Assembly: GCA_002087915.1 (NCBI GenBank)
Contig: LWDP01000021.1
Coordinates: 1 to 38,674, forward strand
Direction of reading: 5' to 3'
DNA: 38,674 nt
Source of the DNA: Enterospora canceri
Lineage: Eukaryota; Microsporidia; Enterocytozoonidae
Part shown: positions 1 to 9,467 of the stretch, piece by piece
Position numbering within the stretch: the first letter of the stretch is position 1
Layout of the letters: each line of letters starts with the position of its first letter
The notes under the pieces: generated by a model
Told to the model about the DNA's origin: nothing
What the model saw: only the letters and a program-made list of their open reading frames with translations
Databases searched by the model: none
Made by a program: the position numbers and the translations under genes

Positions 1-409
1 CCAGGAAGAGTGGCTTGACGATCTTGTAGAAGACCAGGAATGCGGCACAGAAGAGGAATGCAACCAGTGCCTGGACCCAGGCACCGTCGATGTTGAGGGT
101 GCTTCCAATTGAGGCAAAGAAGTCGGTGAAGAAGCCTAGGAACGTGTACATGAAGATTGTCATCAGGAAGACGACGCCAACACGCTCCTGGACGATTCCA
201 GCGAAGTTGAGTCCTCCTGCAAAATGCAGAAAGAGCAGCAAATAGAGCATTTCAAGGTTGAGGATTCTGAAGATGCCCGACCTCTCTGCTGCCGCCTCTC
301 CTGCCTTGATTGACGAGGCACAGAGATTCATGAAGTTGACTTCGTAGGACGTGAAGAAGCCGACTGAGTCACCTGCTGCCCGTACGCCTGATACAAATTG
401 TGTGAACAT
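1..409 (-). CDS. Multi-pass membrane protein, 5' part only (paralogue of the gene at 3937-4788)
   Basis: The reading frame opens at the ATG at 409-407 and stays open to the window edge, giving about 136 residues and no stop. The protein is hydrophobic with at least three membrane segments (about residues 52-70, 75-97 and 112-132). No named family is recognised. Its N-terminal part lines up with the gene at 3937-4788: both have an MN[LM]C[AS][ST] motif, then a similar ML-x-L membrane segment, then ER[VI]-x-V followed by a second hydrophobic stretch with MY or VY. I infer that the two are paralogues flanking the three peptidase-like genes on the same strand. An AT-rich box (ATATAAAAT) lies about 25 bases upstream of the ATG. 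The C-terminus is outside the window. Confidence 0.75.
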   Translation of the reverse strand, partial: MFTQFVSGVRAAGDSVGFFTSYEVNFMNLCASSIKAGEAAAERSGIFRILNLEMLYLLLFLHFAGGLNFAGIVQERVGVVFLMTIFMYTFLGFFTDFFASIGSTLNIDGAWVQALVAFLFCAAFLVFYKIVKPLFL

Positions 410-458
410 ATTGTACGAGTCTATACCATTTTATATCAATGTGAAACAGTTTGAAATT

Positions 459-1478
459 TTACTTGTTTACTGGTAGAATGACTGTCTGATAGATTGGATT
501 TCCTGCCAATATTTCATTTAACAAGAATGGCCTCATTCTACGTGTGTTGTAGTGTTTGATTGATCTCTTTAGCACCAAATCCCTGAGAACACACAGTGCC
601 AGTACACCACAGTCGTGGTGATTGCACTCAAATTCAGGCCACTGTTTGAATCCAATATTCTCTGTGTTTTCCGCCCCTAGAAATGCAGATAGCATCCTCC
701 AATTCAGGTGATCGTTCAAATTTGGCCTATGATAAAGATGCACCTTCATTGCTACTGAATCGTAAATTGTCGTCCTCTTTTCCTTCTTATTGTAGTGCAT
801 CACAAACCAGTGTAATCCGTGCTCTGTAAGTGGCATCGTGAAATAGATGTCATCCATTTTGGACATTGCTTCGTATAACTGATGCATATTGCGCATTGGT
901 CTTTTTGATCCATCCTCATTTTGATCACAGAAGAATGTCTCGCCTGATTCACTGAATAGCATTTCCAGTAGACACTGTTCATCTTTAGTTGGCTTACTAT
1001 CTTTATTGTGTTCTTTGTTATCAATGCTTCTTATGCTCCCAACATTGTATTTCATGTAGCATGCGCATCCCAGGTTTACAATTAGCCTGTTTTCACCACA
1101 ATGCTGATTTAATACCTTTTTGATGTACAAATCAATGACATATTGAGTCAGATCCTCTTTCCTGTTTACAAATGATAGAATATCTATCTCATTGTGTGCG
1201 TCACCTTTACCAATTAATCCACAAAGAAGCGTAGTCATTTCTCCAAGGAATAATTCTGGGTTTTTGATTGGAATATCAGTGAATGATTCAGCAAAATCAT
1301 TATCATCTCTTGGCTGAAATAGATCATTAAGAATCAATTCTGGTTCAGGGTGTGGATTGTGCACCTGAGTGGGGCTGTTCGCTCTGAGAGGCCTTTCTCT
1401 TTCAGTTGCAGCGTAGCATGCTCTACCGTAGTACAATAATGCACAATTCCATTTCAATACTTGATTTACACCAAACAT
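459..1478 (-). CDS. Ulp1-like (C48) cysteine peptidase homologue, probably secreted; copy A of a tandem trio
   Basis: The protein has 339 residues from the first ATG (1478); seven codons of open frame lie upstream but only after a TTG. The C-terminal half carries a Ulp1/SENP-type catalytic layout: His223 in HW, Asp240 in YDS, and Cys290 in DCG. The His-Asp spacing of 17 and Asp-Cys spacing of 50 are close to those of yeast Ulp1 (17 and 49). The position of the oxyanion Gln, six residues before Cys, holds Glu. The N-terminus (MFGVNQVLKW, then a hydrophobic run ending RACYA) resembles a short signal sequence. The next genes downstream in window order (1627-2664 and 2838-3839) are clear paralogues. 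Family knowledge suggests removal of SUMO or a related modifier; secretion and a host target are inference. There is no CCC motif before the ATG. Confidence 0.72.
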   Translation of the reverse strand: MFGVNQVLKWNCALLYYGRACYAATERERPLRANSPTQVHNPHPEPELILNDLFQPRDDNDFAESFTDIPIKNPELFLGEMTTLLCGLIGKGDAHNEIDILSFVNRKEDLTQYVIDLYIKKVLNQHCGENRLIVNLGCACYMKYNVGSIRSIDNKEHNKDSKPTKDEQCLLEMLFSESGETFFCDQNEDGSKRPMRNMHQLYEAMSKMDDIYFTMPLTEHGLHWFVMHYNKKEKRTTIYDSVAMKVHLYHRPNLNDHLNWRMLSAFLGAENTENIGFKQWPEFECNHHDCGVLALCVLRDLVLKRSIKHYNTRRMRPFLLNEILAGNPIYQTVILPVNK

Positions 1479-1626
1479 CAGGATCAAACAAACAAACAAT
1501 TAATAGTTGATTACGACACATTTGATTGATTTGTTATTGTCAGATAATAAGTGCAATATACTACAACTGGAACTATAATTAATCTGATTTGATCCCTAAC
1601 AAATATCAATTTGTTTTCTTGCTATT

Positions 1627-2664
1627 TTACATTTCAGGCAAGTGATGATTAATGTAAATCATTTGTTCTGCATACAATTCATGTAGCAAAAATGGTCTCA
1701 ATTTCTTTACATCGTATCTTTTGACTTCTCTTTTCAGTATCAGCTCCCTTAGAATTCCAAGTACTTGAATCCCACAGTCGTTTACACCTTGCTCAAATTC
1801 AAGATCATGGCAGAATGCGACATTCCTATAGTTGTCTCCTCCCAATAATTTCATCATCAGATTCCATTTGATGTAGTTGTTCATGTTTGGTTGCTCGTGA
1901 AGACTCTGTTTCACATCTTTTGAATCGTAGATCGTTGTCCTTTTTTCACGCCTATCAAAATGCATCAAATACCAATGTACTCCTGTTGCCGTCATTGGAT
2001 GTATGAAATAGATGTTGTCCTTCTCTCTAAACTTATCACAAAGAGCATCCATACTCTTCAGTCGGCAGGTAGTTCCATCTTTTTTGTAATCCGCAAACTG
2101 CATATTTCCTGATTCACTGAGCAACAAGTCCAATAAATGATTCTCTTTCGCATTTGACCTCTTGACAACTTTTCTCCGCTTGCTCTTTCGAGCAATATCC
2201 ATTTCCTTTTCATACTCGTCCATTGGTTTGATAGCATCCTCATTCTGATTTAAAATGATCATACATCCAGAATTCACAATCATGTCATTACTACGCATGT
2301 ATTTGCTTAACACATTTCTAACGTACGCATCAATGGCGTATTGTGTGAGTTCTTCGTCATTTAGAAATGAGTTCGCGTCTTCTTGTTTGATTTGAGTTGT
2401 ACATTCCTCAGTTTTGGATTTGATCAGTGGAATCAGATCTCTGGCGTATTCACTGATGTTCTTGATTGGTGATTTGTAGTATTTTTCAGAGAACTCATCG
2501 GCATCTGCTGGGCTGTTTAGGTCACTGATGTTTAAGGTAGGTTCATTGTAGTGTATTATTTCTTCCACTAATGAAGCTGCATGGCTTGTACTTGCTGTTG
2601 CACAGTCTGCTAGGTGAAAGAATATCACTGCATTGTGAAGCAATGACTTAACGGATCCAAACAT
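1627..2664 (-). CDS. Ulp1-like (C48) cysteine peptidase homologue, probably secreted; copy B
   Basis: The first ATG in frame is at 2664 (345 residues); the upstream extension starts only with TTG. The N-terminus begins MFG like copy A and runs through a hydrophobic stretch (NAVIFFHLADCATAS) that could be a signal peptide. The triad is complete: His230 (HWYLMHF), Asp247 (IYDS) and Cys297 (NDCG), with spacings 17 and 50. Glu occupies the Ulp1 oxyanion-Gln position, and a Gln lies one residue later. A lysine/arginine-rich insertion (about residues 158-170) is not shared with the other copies. The DNA just upstream of the ATG in copies A and B is also alike (TTGTTTGTTT, then ATCC, then ATG), which supports recent tandem duplication. 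Function beyond the fold is unknown. Confidence 0.72.
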   Translation of the reverse strand: MFGSVKSLLHNAVIFFHLADCATASTSHAASLVEEIIHYNEPTLNISDLNSPADADEFSEKYYKSPIKNISEYARDLIPLIKSKTEECTTQIKQEDANSFLNDEELTQYAIDAYVRNVLSKYMRSNDMIVNSGCMIILNQNEDAIKPMDEYEKEMDIARKSKRRKVVKRSNAKENHLLDLLLSESGNMQFADYKKDGTTCRLKSMDALCDKFREKDNIYFIHPMTATGVHWYLMHFDRREKRTTIYDSKDVKQSLHEQPNMNNYIKWNLMMKLLGGDNYRNVAFCHDLEFEQGVNDCGIQVLGILRELILKREVKRYDVKKLRPFLLHELYAEQMIYINHHLPEM

Positions 2665-2837
2665 GGATACAAAAAACAAACAACTGATTTGTATTTGTTT
2701 GATCAATTTTATTGTTTCTGTTAGCAGAAGACCAAATTTAAATAAACCTGTAACTAATCATGTTAACTTAAGCAAATACAACAGTTTAATTGAATATGTT
2801 TAGAATAATGAAACATCATAAAAATCCATTTTATTGA

Positions 2838-3839
2838 TCACCGTTCTTGGTGTTCGATAAGTGGTAGGTTGTAATCTCGATATATCATTTCTCCTGATAT
2901 AAGTTCGTGTAATAGAATTGTCCTCATATTCATCATATTGTGCTTCTTAGCACATCTTCCTAACATCATGTCCCTAATAAATGATAAAACCAGTACACCA
3001 CATTCACTTGTATTCTCATTCTTAAATCCCCTATCAATTGTATTATTGATATGTACGATGTTCTCATTCCCTACAATATATGAGAGTGTACGCAACTTGA
3101 CATATGGACATGCTAACTTCTCCAAATAATGGGATTGTAATTTGGCTCCATCATATAACGTGATAGATTTTCTTTCCCTATTGAAGTGTGTCATATACCA
3201 GTGATATCCTTCTTTTGTAAGTGGCATCATGAAAAATATATCATCCATACCGTCTATATACCCCCTGAACTCCTCTTTACTTTCCAATGGAACCCTTTTA
3301 CCTTCGTGATCCATTTTGTAGAAAAATGCTTCATTTGCAAGTATGAAAAGCAATTCTAGAGCAGGGATTTGTCGTTCTAGTAAAATGTCAAATTCACTGA
3401 GCCCGTCTTCTTGATTCGGCACCATCTCATTAATCATGTGAAGTACACAATCTGAATTTATGATCAATTTTCGAGCATGGCATTGTGGTTTCAATACTCT
3501 TTTAACATACATATTCATTGCTGTACTAGTCAACCATGCTTCAAACCCAAATGATCGCATATCTTCTGCCTTATAATTGCACTGTGGTTCATCCTTCATT
3601 TTCATGCCCATCATACAAGCAAGAAATGATCCAATGTTACGAATTGGTTTGCTTTGATATTTTGATTCAAAAGTGATATCAAGCCAAGCTCTGGGTAAAT
3701 CATGAAGAGACAAATGTGGTTCTGGGAGTGGTTCAAAGCCTTCAGTAACTGAAACTGCTGCCATTCGAGTGGTTAAATCATCAGCGCCTCCTTCTGCAGC
3801 AGATATCATCGAAATGAAAATCAACAAAATGATTTCCAT
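2838..3839 (-). CDS. Ulp1-like (C48) cysteine peptidase homologue with signal peptide; copy C
   Basis: The protein has 333 residues and the clearest signal peptide of the three: MEIILLIFISMISAAEGG, with a plausible cleavage site after Ala14 or Ala15. The catalytic layout is His213 (HWYMTHF), Asp230 (LYDG) and Cys280 (ECGV), again spaced 17 and 50. In this copy the residue before Cys is Glu instead of Asp, and Asn stands at the oxyanion-Gln position, so activity is less certain than for A and B. It shares with the others an N-terminal block ending KPIRNI or PIKN, and a C-terminal block R-x-x-LL-x-E[LI]. It is the most diverged of the trio. Secretion is inferred from the leader only. Confidence 0.7.
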   Translation of the reverse strand: MEIILLIFISMISAAEGGADDLTTRMAAVSVTEGFEPLPEPHLSLHDLPRAWLDITFESKYQSKPIRNIGSFLACMMGMKMKDEPQCNYKAEDMRSFGFEAWLTSTAMNMYVKRVLKPQCHARKLIINSDCVLHMINEMVPNQEDGLSEFDILLERQIPALELLFILANEAFFYKMDHEGKRVPLESKEEFRGYIDGMDDIFFMMPLTKEGYHWYMTHFNRERKSITLYDGAKLQSHYLEKLACPYVKLRTLSYIVGNENIVHINNTIDRGFKNENTSECGVLVLSFIRDMMLGRCAKKHNMMNMRTILLHELISGEMIYRDYNLPLIEHQER

Positions 3840-3936
3840 CTTATTGCGTATCAGGATTAGTAAATTTTTATTGTGTGTTTTTAATTTAATAGTTGATCAT
3901 TTTATCAGCACATAATAAGCGTATCTGAACACATAT

Positions 3937-4788
3937 TTAGTCAGCTGTCTTTTCTGCATTCGCATCTTTCAACTTCAACTTGTCACCCAAGTAATCCTCA
4001 TTAATATATTTTGTCTGATAAATGAAGCATCCCAGTGCCACAGCTGCCCACACCAATGTCACAAAGTTCCAGCCAATGGTGTATCCAAGTCCATAATTCG
4101 CTATTGAGTAGATGAAATTGGTATATGCATTGCTTCCAAGCAATTTGAATATTGTAACCAGCATCAGCAATGATCCGTATGAGGCAAATATAGCACAGAA
4201 TCCAAATTCATAGGTGGCCTTAAATATCCTGTACGTTCTATATGCCAAATAGAACAGAAGCAGTGCTATTACAACACATAGGAACCTGGTGACGTAAATT
4301 GGCGCCCTATCAATCAGATATCCCTCTATCAAATCATCAATCTGATCAATAATCAGTGCTATGAAGACCCATATCACTGCTATCTTCAGTAAAGTGTACA
4401 AAATGAATACCAGTGCACCCACTATCATTGACACTATTGAGATTATCTTGTGAATTGTGGCCGTGCTAAAAAATCGACTTAGCAAGTTGACTATTCGTTG
4501 GAATTTGGTGAAGAATGAATAGACAACCATGCTGATGAGCATTGCGACTGGAATGCGTTCGAAATGTGTTCCATGAATAGCAATGAAGTAGATCACAAAG
4601 GTGGAGAAGAAGAGTACAAGCATATCAGTGCTAAATAGCCCCCAAAACAAACCTACCTCGTCTATTTTGCTTCCCAGGGCCTCAACCAGTTTGTCCTGCT
4701 TTAGTGCAGTAGAACACATGTTCATCTTCAGCTTGTCCAGGAGTGAGCTGCATGCCCCAATTTGGAATAAGAGGATCACAATGATCAT
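3937..4788 (-). CDS. Multi-pass membrane protein with N-terminal signal segment
   Basis: The protein has 283 residues. A hydrophobic leader (MIIVILLFQIGACSS) is followed by a charged stretch with MNMCSTALK, then six or seven membrane segments spread from about residue 52 to 255, and a charged tail (EDYLGDKLKLKDANAEKTAD). I do not recognise a transporter or enzyme family. The partial gene at 1-409 is a probable paralogue, so this may be a small membrane-protein family. The ATG at 4788 is divergent from SPT16 (4888), with 99 bases between. CACC lies seven bases before the start, a weak form of the CCC signal. Confidence 0.75.
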   Translation of the reverse strand: MIIVILLFQIGACSSLLDKLKMNMCSTALKQDKLVEALGSKIDEVGLFWGLFSTDMLVLFFSTFVIYFIAIHGTHFERIPVAMLISMVVYSFFTKFQRIVNLLSRFFSTATIHKIISIVSMIVGALVFILYTLLKIAVIWVFIALIIDQIDDLIEGYLIDRAPIYVTRFLCVVIALLLFYLAYRTYRIFKATYEFGFCAIFASYGSLLMLVTIFKLLGSNAYTNFIYSIANYGLGYTIGWNFVTLVWAAVALGCFIYQTKYINEDYLGDKLKLKDANAEKTAD

Positions 4789-4882
4789 TTTAGGTGAAAC
4801 AACCCTGAAATAATTAAAGCTGTGTCAAATTGTAAACCTGATATTTATTCACTACGGTTGGGAAATGCTTTTTAAAATTTTA

Positions 4883-4886
4883 CCCC
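4883..4886 (+). promoter_or_regulatory. CCC start-proximal motif of SPT16
   Basis: CCCC preceded by an AT-rich run (TTTTAAAATTTTA) and one base before the ATG at 4888. This is the model form of the CCC signal that recurs at many housekeeping starts in the window. Confidence 0.6.
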
Positions 4887-4887
4887 A

Positions 4888-7365
4888 ATGAGCACAGATG
4901 TCATTTTGAATAAGGACCAGTTCTATAGACGAGCTGAGAAGATTAGGAAACACGTGAGTGACCCATTGGTCATCATGCTTGGAAAGCGTGCTGATGTAGA
5001 GGAGTTTGCGCTGAACTCAGCACTCTTCAACTACCTTCTTGGCTTTGAATTCAGCGAGACTGTCATAATTCTGAAGGAGGTACCAGTCATATTCACGTCG
5101 CAAAAGAAGGCTGAAATTCTGGCACAGCTTGGGACGAACGTCACCTTGGTCAGAAACAACTCCAAGGAGAATCCACTCTGCCATTCTCAATTTATTTCTA
5201 CCCTGACTGAAAACTACTCGATTGTAGACCGGGAGAACATCAAGGGTGATTTTTGTAGCACAATTTTGAATGGAATTAGGTTTAAAGAGGTAACTGAAGA
5301 AATACTACGCATATTCACTGAGAAGGAGGAAGATGAGATTACGAATGTGTTGAAGGCTGGAACAGTCTGTAACAACCTTATTAAGAAGGCTATTGACATG
5401 TGTAGGGACGAGGAATTCAGTAAGGAGGCTGTTGAAAGATGCATGGACTCAAAAATAGGTGGAATAGACCCAACTGCAATTGAATTCAGCTATAACCCAG
5501 AACACAGCTCAAATGGCGTTAGACTTGGAATCAGGTACAGGGGATACTGTGCAGAGATAGGACGAGGATTCATGGACGACTTCTCTGCAGAATACGAGAT
5601 ACAGAAATACGCCATATCGTTGGTGAGGGTAGGAGCCAATTCAGCTGAAATATTGCAGGGAGCCAGGGACTTCGTTGAGGAGAAAGGGCTCAATTTGAAG
5701 ATAAAAATGAGTACAGTTGGATTGATGGCTAAAGAAATGAATTTCAAGAGCAATTTTGAGCTGAAGAATAACACGGTGTTTGTGATGCGTGTTGGTGACT
5801 GGTTGACGAATACGTTCATATTGACTGATGTAGTTGAGTACGTGACAACTAAAGACAGTCACATGGAGTACACCTTGCAGCGGATGAAGTTCAGAAACAA
5901 GACCAATGAGAACGAGGTGAGACAGAGAATCAAGGAGCACCAGAAGGAGCTGCTAGACAATTTGATAACGAATATGGCTGAGAAATATAGGAAGTGTGAC
6001 AAGGAGGAGACAGAGACAGTGTCAAAGGTAATCAGGTATCCAAATGACTCGGCTGTGCCAAGAAACAAGCACGTGAAATGCGACTTCGATTCGCTCTACG
6101 TTTTGGTTCCAATTTTGGGGTATTCGATTCCATTTCACATTTCACTGATAAAAAATGCAGCAGTATCAAATGAGACCAAATTGAGAATTAACCTAAAAGA
6201 CAGCAAAGACATCAAGACACTCAGAGGAGAGACGAAGAAGTGGGATACGCAGTTCAAATCGATCAGTGTGACAATTAGAAACGCAGAGGAGGTGTTGGCA
6301 GAGATCAATGAAATGAAGCGTATTTACAATAGGCCATTTGTGCCTGTGAATAAGCAGGGGGCATTGAAAGAACGGGCCAGGAAGGTGTTTCTTTACAACC
6401 TGTTGGTCAAAACAGACCACAAAATTGTCTCTAAGAAGAACATCTACAATCTTGAGTTACATGAAAATGGATTCAAATATGGGGATACACACTTTCTATT
6501 CAGTAACATCAGGTGCATATTCTATCAGTTAGGAGACTTCGAGAAGATTCCACTGATCCATTTCAACCTCAAGGAGCCAATCATGCTCACAGACAAGCCA
6601 ACTTACAACTTACAGTTCTTCAAGAAACAGGGCCTGAACTACGATGACATCACCAAGCGAGAGAACGAGCACATGGCAATGATTCGCCAACAGGAACAGG
6701 AAGACGAGCTCTACAGAACAAACAGGGAGTTCACAAACTACATTCAGCAAATTGAGAGTGAAACAAGCTTCAGGCCACAGGGGCTAACGAAGACATTCAT
6801 GGGCGTCTACCACAAGGAGTCTGCCTCCATTTCAATGACAAGCGATGCCTTGGTCTCTGTTCACGACACACCGTATCTCGTTGTCTACATTGATGAGATT
6901 GAAATAGTCAACTTTGAGCGAGTCACCTACGTAACCAAGACATTTGATTGTGTCATGGTCTTCAAGGACAAGAAGAGGCAGCCACTGGTTCTAAGTGCCA
7001 TTGAAACAACCAAATTGAACTACATCAAGGCTGCCTTTGATTCAGTCAATATTGTCTTTATGGAAACCAGAATAAGCATAAACTGGAATAACCTGATTGC
7101 TACGATCATGAAGGATCCACTTGGATTCTACGAATCTGGTGGCTGGACTGAGTTGCTGCTTGACGAGCCAGAGGAGGCCTCGTCCGAGACTGAATCAGGC
7201 ACAACAATCAGCTCCTCGATCGAAAGCGAATCGGAAAGTGACGATGATGATGGCATAAGCAGTGATGCATTCAGTGAGAGTGTTGATAGTGACACCGTAT
7301 CCAGTTCATCATTCATAGCAAGCGACTCTGAAGACTACGAAGAAGAAAAGAGAAGGAGGAGATAA
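4888..7365 (+). CDS. SPT16: FACT complex subunit SPT16 (histone chaperone)
   Basis: The protein has 825 residues. Residues 1 to about 420 match the peptidase-M24-like (pita-bread) region of Spt16, which binds histones and has no peptidase activity. The middle region (about 470-720) matches the tandem PH-like part, with typical wording near its end (MKDPLGFYESGGW, about 740-752). The tail from about 758 is rich in Ser, Asp and Glu and ends in a basic EEKRRRR, as in Spt16 C-termini that contact H2A-H2B. It is shorter than the yeast protein (1035 aa), as usual for microsporidia. It acts in the nucleus with Pob3 and the HMG subunit to move nucleosomes during transcription and replication. The start is fixed by the CCCC motif one base before the ATG. 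Confidence 0.93.
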   Translation: MSTDVILNKDQFYRRAEKIRKHVSDPLVIMLGKRADVEEFALNSALFNYLLGFEFSETVIILKEVPVIFTSQKKAEILAQLGTNVTLVRNNSKENPLCHSQFISTLTENYSIVDRENIKGDFCSTILNGIRFKEVTEEILRIFTEKEEDEITNVLKAGTVCNNLIKKAIDMCRDEEFSKEAVERCMDSKIGGIDPTAIEFSYNPEHSSNGVRLGIRYRGYCAEIGRGFMDDFSAEYEIQKYAISLVRVGANSAEILQGARDFVEEKGLNLKIKMSTVGLMAKEMNFKSNFELKNNTVFVMRVGDWLTNTFILTDVVEYVTTKDSHMEYTLQRMKFRNKTNENEVRQRIKEHQKELLDNLITNMAEKYRKCDKEETETVSKVIRYPNDSAVPRNKHVKCDFDSLYVLVPILGYSIPFHISLIKNAAVSNETKLRINLKDSKDIKTLRGETKKWDTQFKSISVTIRNAEEVLAEINEMKRIYNRPFVPVNKQGALKERARKVFLYNLLVKTDHKIVSKKNIYNLELHENGFKYGDTHFLFSNIRCIFYQLGDFEKIPLIHFNLKEPIMLTDKPTYNLQFFKKQGLNYDDITKRENEHMAMIRQQEQEDELYRTNREFTNYIQQIESETSFRPQGLTKTFMGVYHKESASISMTSDALVSVHDTPYLVVYIDEIEIVNFERVTYVTKTFDCVMVFKDKKRQPLVLSAIETTKLNYIKAAFDSVNIVFMETRISINWNNLIATIMKDPLGFYESGGWTELLLDEPEEASSETESGTTISSSIESESESDDDDGISSDAFSESVDSDTVSSSSFIASDSEDYEEEKRRRR

Positions 7366-7508
7366 ATTAAGTCAATAATTATTTGTGTAGGCTGTATCTG
7401 TATTATAGGTGTCTAAGACACTATCCTTATGAACGAACCTAATACTCTACGAGATGTTTTTAGTAGGTTATTCGTATAATCTTGGTCTATAAAAAATATG
7501 AACAAGAT

Positions 7509-8180
7509 ATGATTGATCTAACCCACATGAAAAACGGCATAAGCATCTGTATTCTTCTGGTTGGAATCTGTATCATAATAGGATGTGGCATTGGTACATT
7601 AATATACATAATTGAGCATAAAGAAGAGAGTAAAACTAAGAAAAGTGCACCAGAATCAAAACAAGACGAAAAATCAAAGACAGAAGAGACACCGAAAACA
7701 GAGACAAAGCCACAAGAATCGCCAAAGCCGAAGCCAAAACCAAAGCCAAAATTGAAGCCAAAGATAAAATCAACAACAAAACCACGACCTAAGCAAAGAA
7801 GGAAACCAAAAACTGTACAAAAACTCAAATCACAACCGGAAACATCACCAAATTCAAGGCCATCGAGAAAACCAGGACCAAGAAGGATCATACCACCAAA
7901 AGAAACATCCAAATCAACAACTATAAAAATCAAAGATCGTGATAAAACCCCAATAGAAACAAATCCACAGAATGTAAATCCAATTCAAGCAAATCCCAAA
8001 CCAATACGTGAATCACCAGTAGAATCGCCAGTAGAATCGCCAATACGTGAATCGCCAGTAGAATCACCAAGTAGACAATCTGAACCTATAAAACAGTGGT
8101 GGGAACGAAAGGAGTTTATGGATAGTTTAGCACGCAAACCAATCAGAAGAACTAGAGAATCAGAATCAAGTGAGAATTAA
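7509..8180 (+). CDS. Single-pass membrane protein with a Lys/Pro-rich low-complexity domain
   Basis: I place the start at the ATG at 7509, because the open frame upstream begins only with a non-ATG codon and overlaps a TATAAAAAA box (7490s). An in-frame Met seven codons later is also possible. From 7509 the protein has 223 residues. One membrane segment lies at about residues 10-33 (GISICILLVGICIIIGCGIG and onward). A long hydrophilic domain follows, with KPKPKPKPK-type repeats (about 68-85) and ESPVESPVESP/IRESPVESP repeats (about 170-190). No family is recognised. Composition and topology resemble surface or secretory-pathway proteins of microsporidia, but this is inference. It converges with RSA4, with 33 bases between stops. 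Confidence 0.7.
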   Translation: MIDLTHMKNGISICILLVGICIIIGCGIGTLIYIIEHKEESKTKKSAPESKQDEKSKTEETPKTETKPQESPKPKPKPKPKLKPKIKSTTKPRPKQRRKPKTVQKLKSQPETSPNSRPSRKPGPRRIIPPKETSKSTTIKIKDRDKTPIETNPQNVNPIQANPKPIRESPVESPVESPIRESPVESPSRQSEPIKQWWERKEFMDSLARKPIRRTRESESSEN

Positions 8181-8213
8181 GAAATGAACTAAATAGAAAT
8201 GTAATCATTCTTA

Positions 8214-9401
8214 TTAATTGTTGTAGAAATACACATTTGAGTCTTTGCTTACAGCAACTACAGTTCCCTTGCTGTAATCGAAATCGTATATTTCATCCTT
8301 GGTAACAAATTCACAGACTCGCTTATTCTCACTCGGCCTGTAGTATTTCACAATTCTATCCTTACCAATTGATATGACCAGATCATTGAAATATTTCACC
8401 CTGTATACAAAATCAACATGATATTGCGTAAACAGCAGTGCTCCAGTCTCCGCATTCCACCCTTTCACAGTCTTATCAAATGATCCTGTTACAAAGTTCA
8501 TTCCATTTTCATCCCCTGATACGCTTATCACCTCTCTCTTGTGCTTCATCCTGTATTTCACCTTATTTGATTCGTAGACCAGTACATTTCCTAACTCGTC
8601 TCCTGTTACTATTTTGTCACCAACAATCTCAATACAATTCACCTGTGTATCTGATTCATTGATGTGACAAATGTATTCCAGATTAATATCGGATATTTTA
8701 ACAGCCCCATCCTTGGAACTGCTTACTATGATTTTACCATTGGTTTTGATGTCTGTTATTGGCAATTTGTGTTGTAAAATATTTCTACAATTGGCTATAT
8801 TATCCGAAATATCAAATATAGCAACTGTACCATCCCTAGCCCCCGATACAAATACATTTTGATCGACCTTGATCAATTTGGTGATGCCTTTTTTCTGTTT
8901 AGAAAATGACATGATGAAATCACCTGTTTTGGAATAAACTGAGATGTTTGAGTCCATTCCACCTGCCACGATGAAATCATCCAGCTCAATCAGTGCCATT
9001 ATCCAGTGATTGTGTTTACGATGAATCTTGATTTGTGTTTTAGTTAGCATATCCCAAAAACGTACTGTTTTATCAGCACCAGCTGTAACAAGTGTTCTAC
9101 CGTCTTTGGTGATGACAAGTGTAAGAACAGGACCGCTATGACCTGAAATGACACTGCTACAATATGCCGACGGTGCTGATCCACTCTTAGCTACTACTTT
9201 GATTATTTTGATTGATTCGATATCAGTATCGCCCTTGAGTGTCTTTTGTAGCGTATCAACGATCATGCTGCCATTGATGTAGAGGGAAACGCCTTTATTA
9301 AGATTAAACAGTGTTTTAAGCTGGTTGCTATCTATGCTATCTGGTACTTGAAGCACATCACTGAGTTTATTTTCATCTTCGAATTTAACAAGATACTGCA
9401 T
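8214..9401 (-). CDS. RSA4: Ribosome assembly WD40 protein RSA4 / Notchless
   Basis: The protein has 395 residues. Residues 1 to about 75 form the ubiquitin-like NLE domain that in Rsa4 binds the MIDAS domain of Rea1. The rest is a WD40 propeller. The first repeat is strongly Rsa4-like (SGHSGPVLTLVITKDGRTLV, then TVRFWDM, about 85-118). Further repeats include a clear one near residue 300 (GSFDKTVKGWN). Yeast Rsa4 has about 515 residues, so blades are shortened. Role from family: release of assembly factors from pre-60S particles in the nucleus. Ytm1 is the alternative, but the first WD repeat favours Rsa4. Only a weak motif (CCACACC) precedes the ATG. The gene is divergent from the tRNA-Ala gene, 66 bases away. 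Confidence 0.8.
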   Translation of the reverse strand: MQYLVKFEDENKLSDVLQVPDSIDSNQLKTLFNLNKGVSLYINGSMIVDTLQKTLKGDTDIESIKIIKVVAKSGSAPSAYCSSVISGHSGPVLTLVITKDGRTLVTAGADKTVRFWDMLTKTQIKIHRKHNHWIMALIELDDFIVAGGMDSNISVYSKTGDFIMSFSKQKKGITKLIKVDQNVFVSGARDGTVAIFDISDNIANCRNILQHKLPITDIKTNGKIIVSSSKDGAVKISDINLEYICHINESDTQVNCIEIVGDKIVTGDELGNVLVYESNKVKYRMKHKREVISVSGDENGMNFVTGSFDKTVKGWNAETGALLFTQYHVDFVYRVKYFNDLVISIGKDRIVKYYRPSENKRVCEFVTKDEIYDFDYSKGTVVAVSKDSNVYFYNN

Positions 9402-9467
9402 GGTGTGGTCTACAAAATTTTACTAAATAGAGGTGCATTGGTTATATTCATAATCCTGTTTAAAATT

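Noticed and set aside
7487..7933. Minus-strand frame rich in Gly and Phe (repeats of FGFGFG)
   Set aside because: It is the antisense image of the Lys/Pro repeats of the gene at 7509-8180; no upstream signal on the minus strand.
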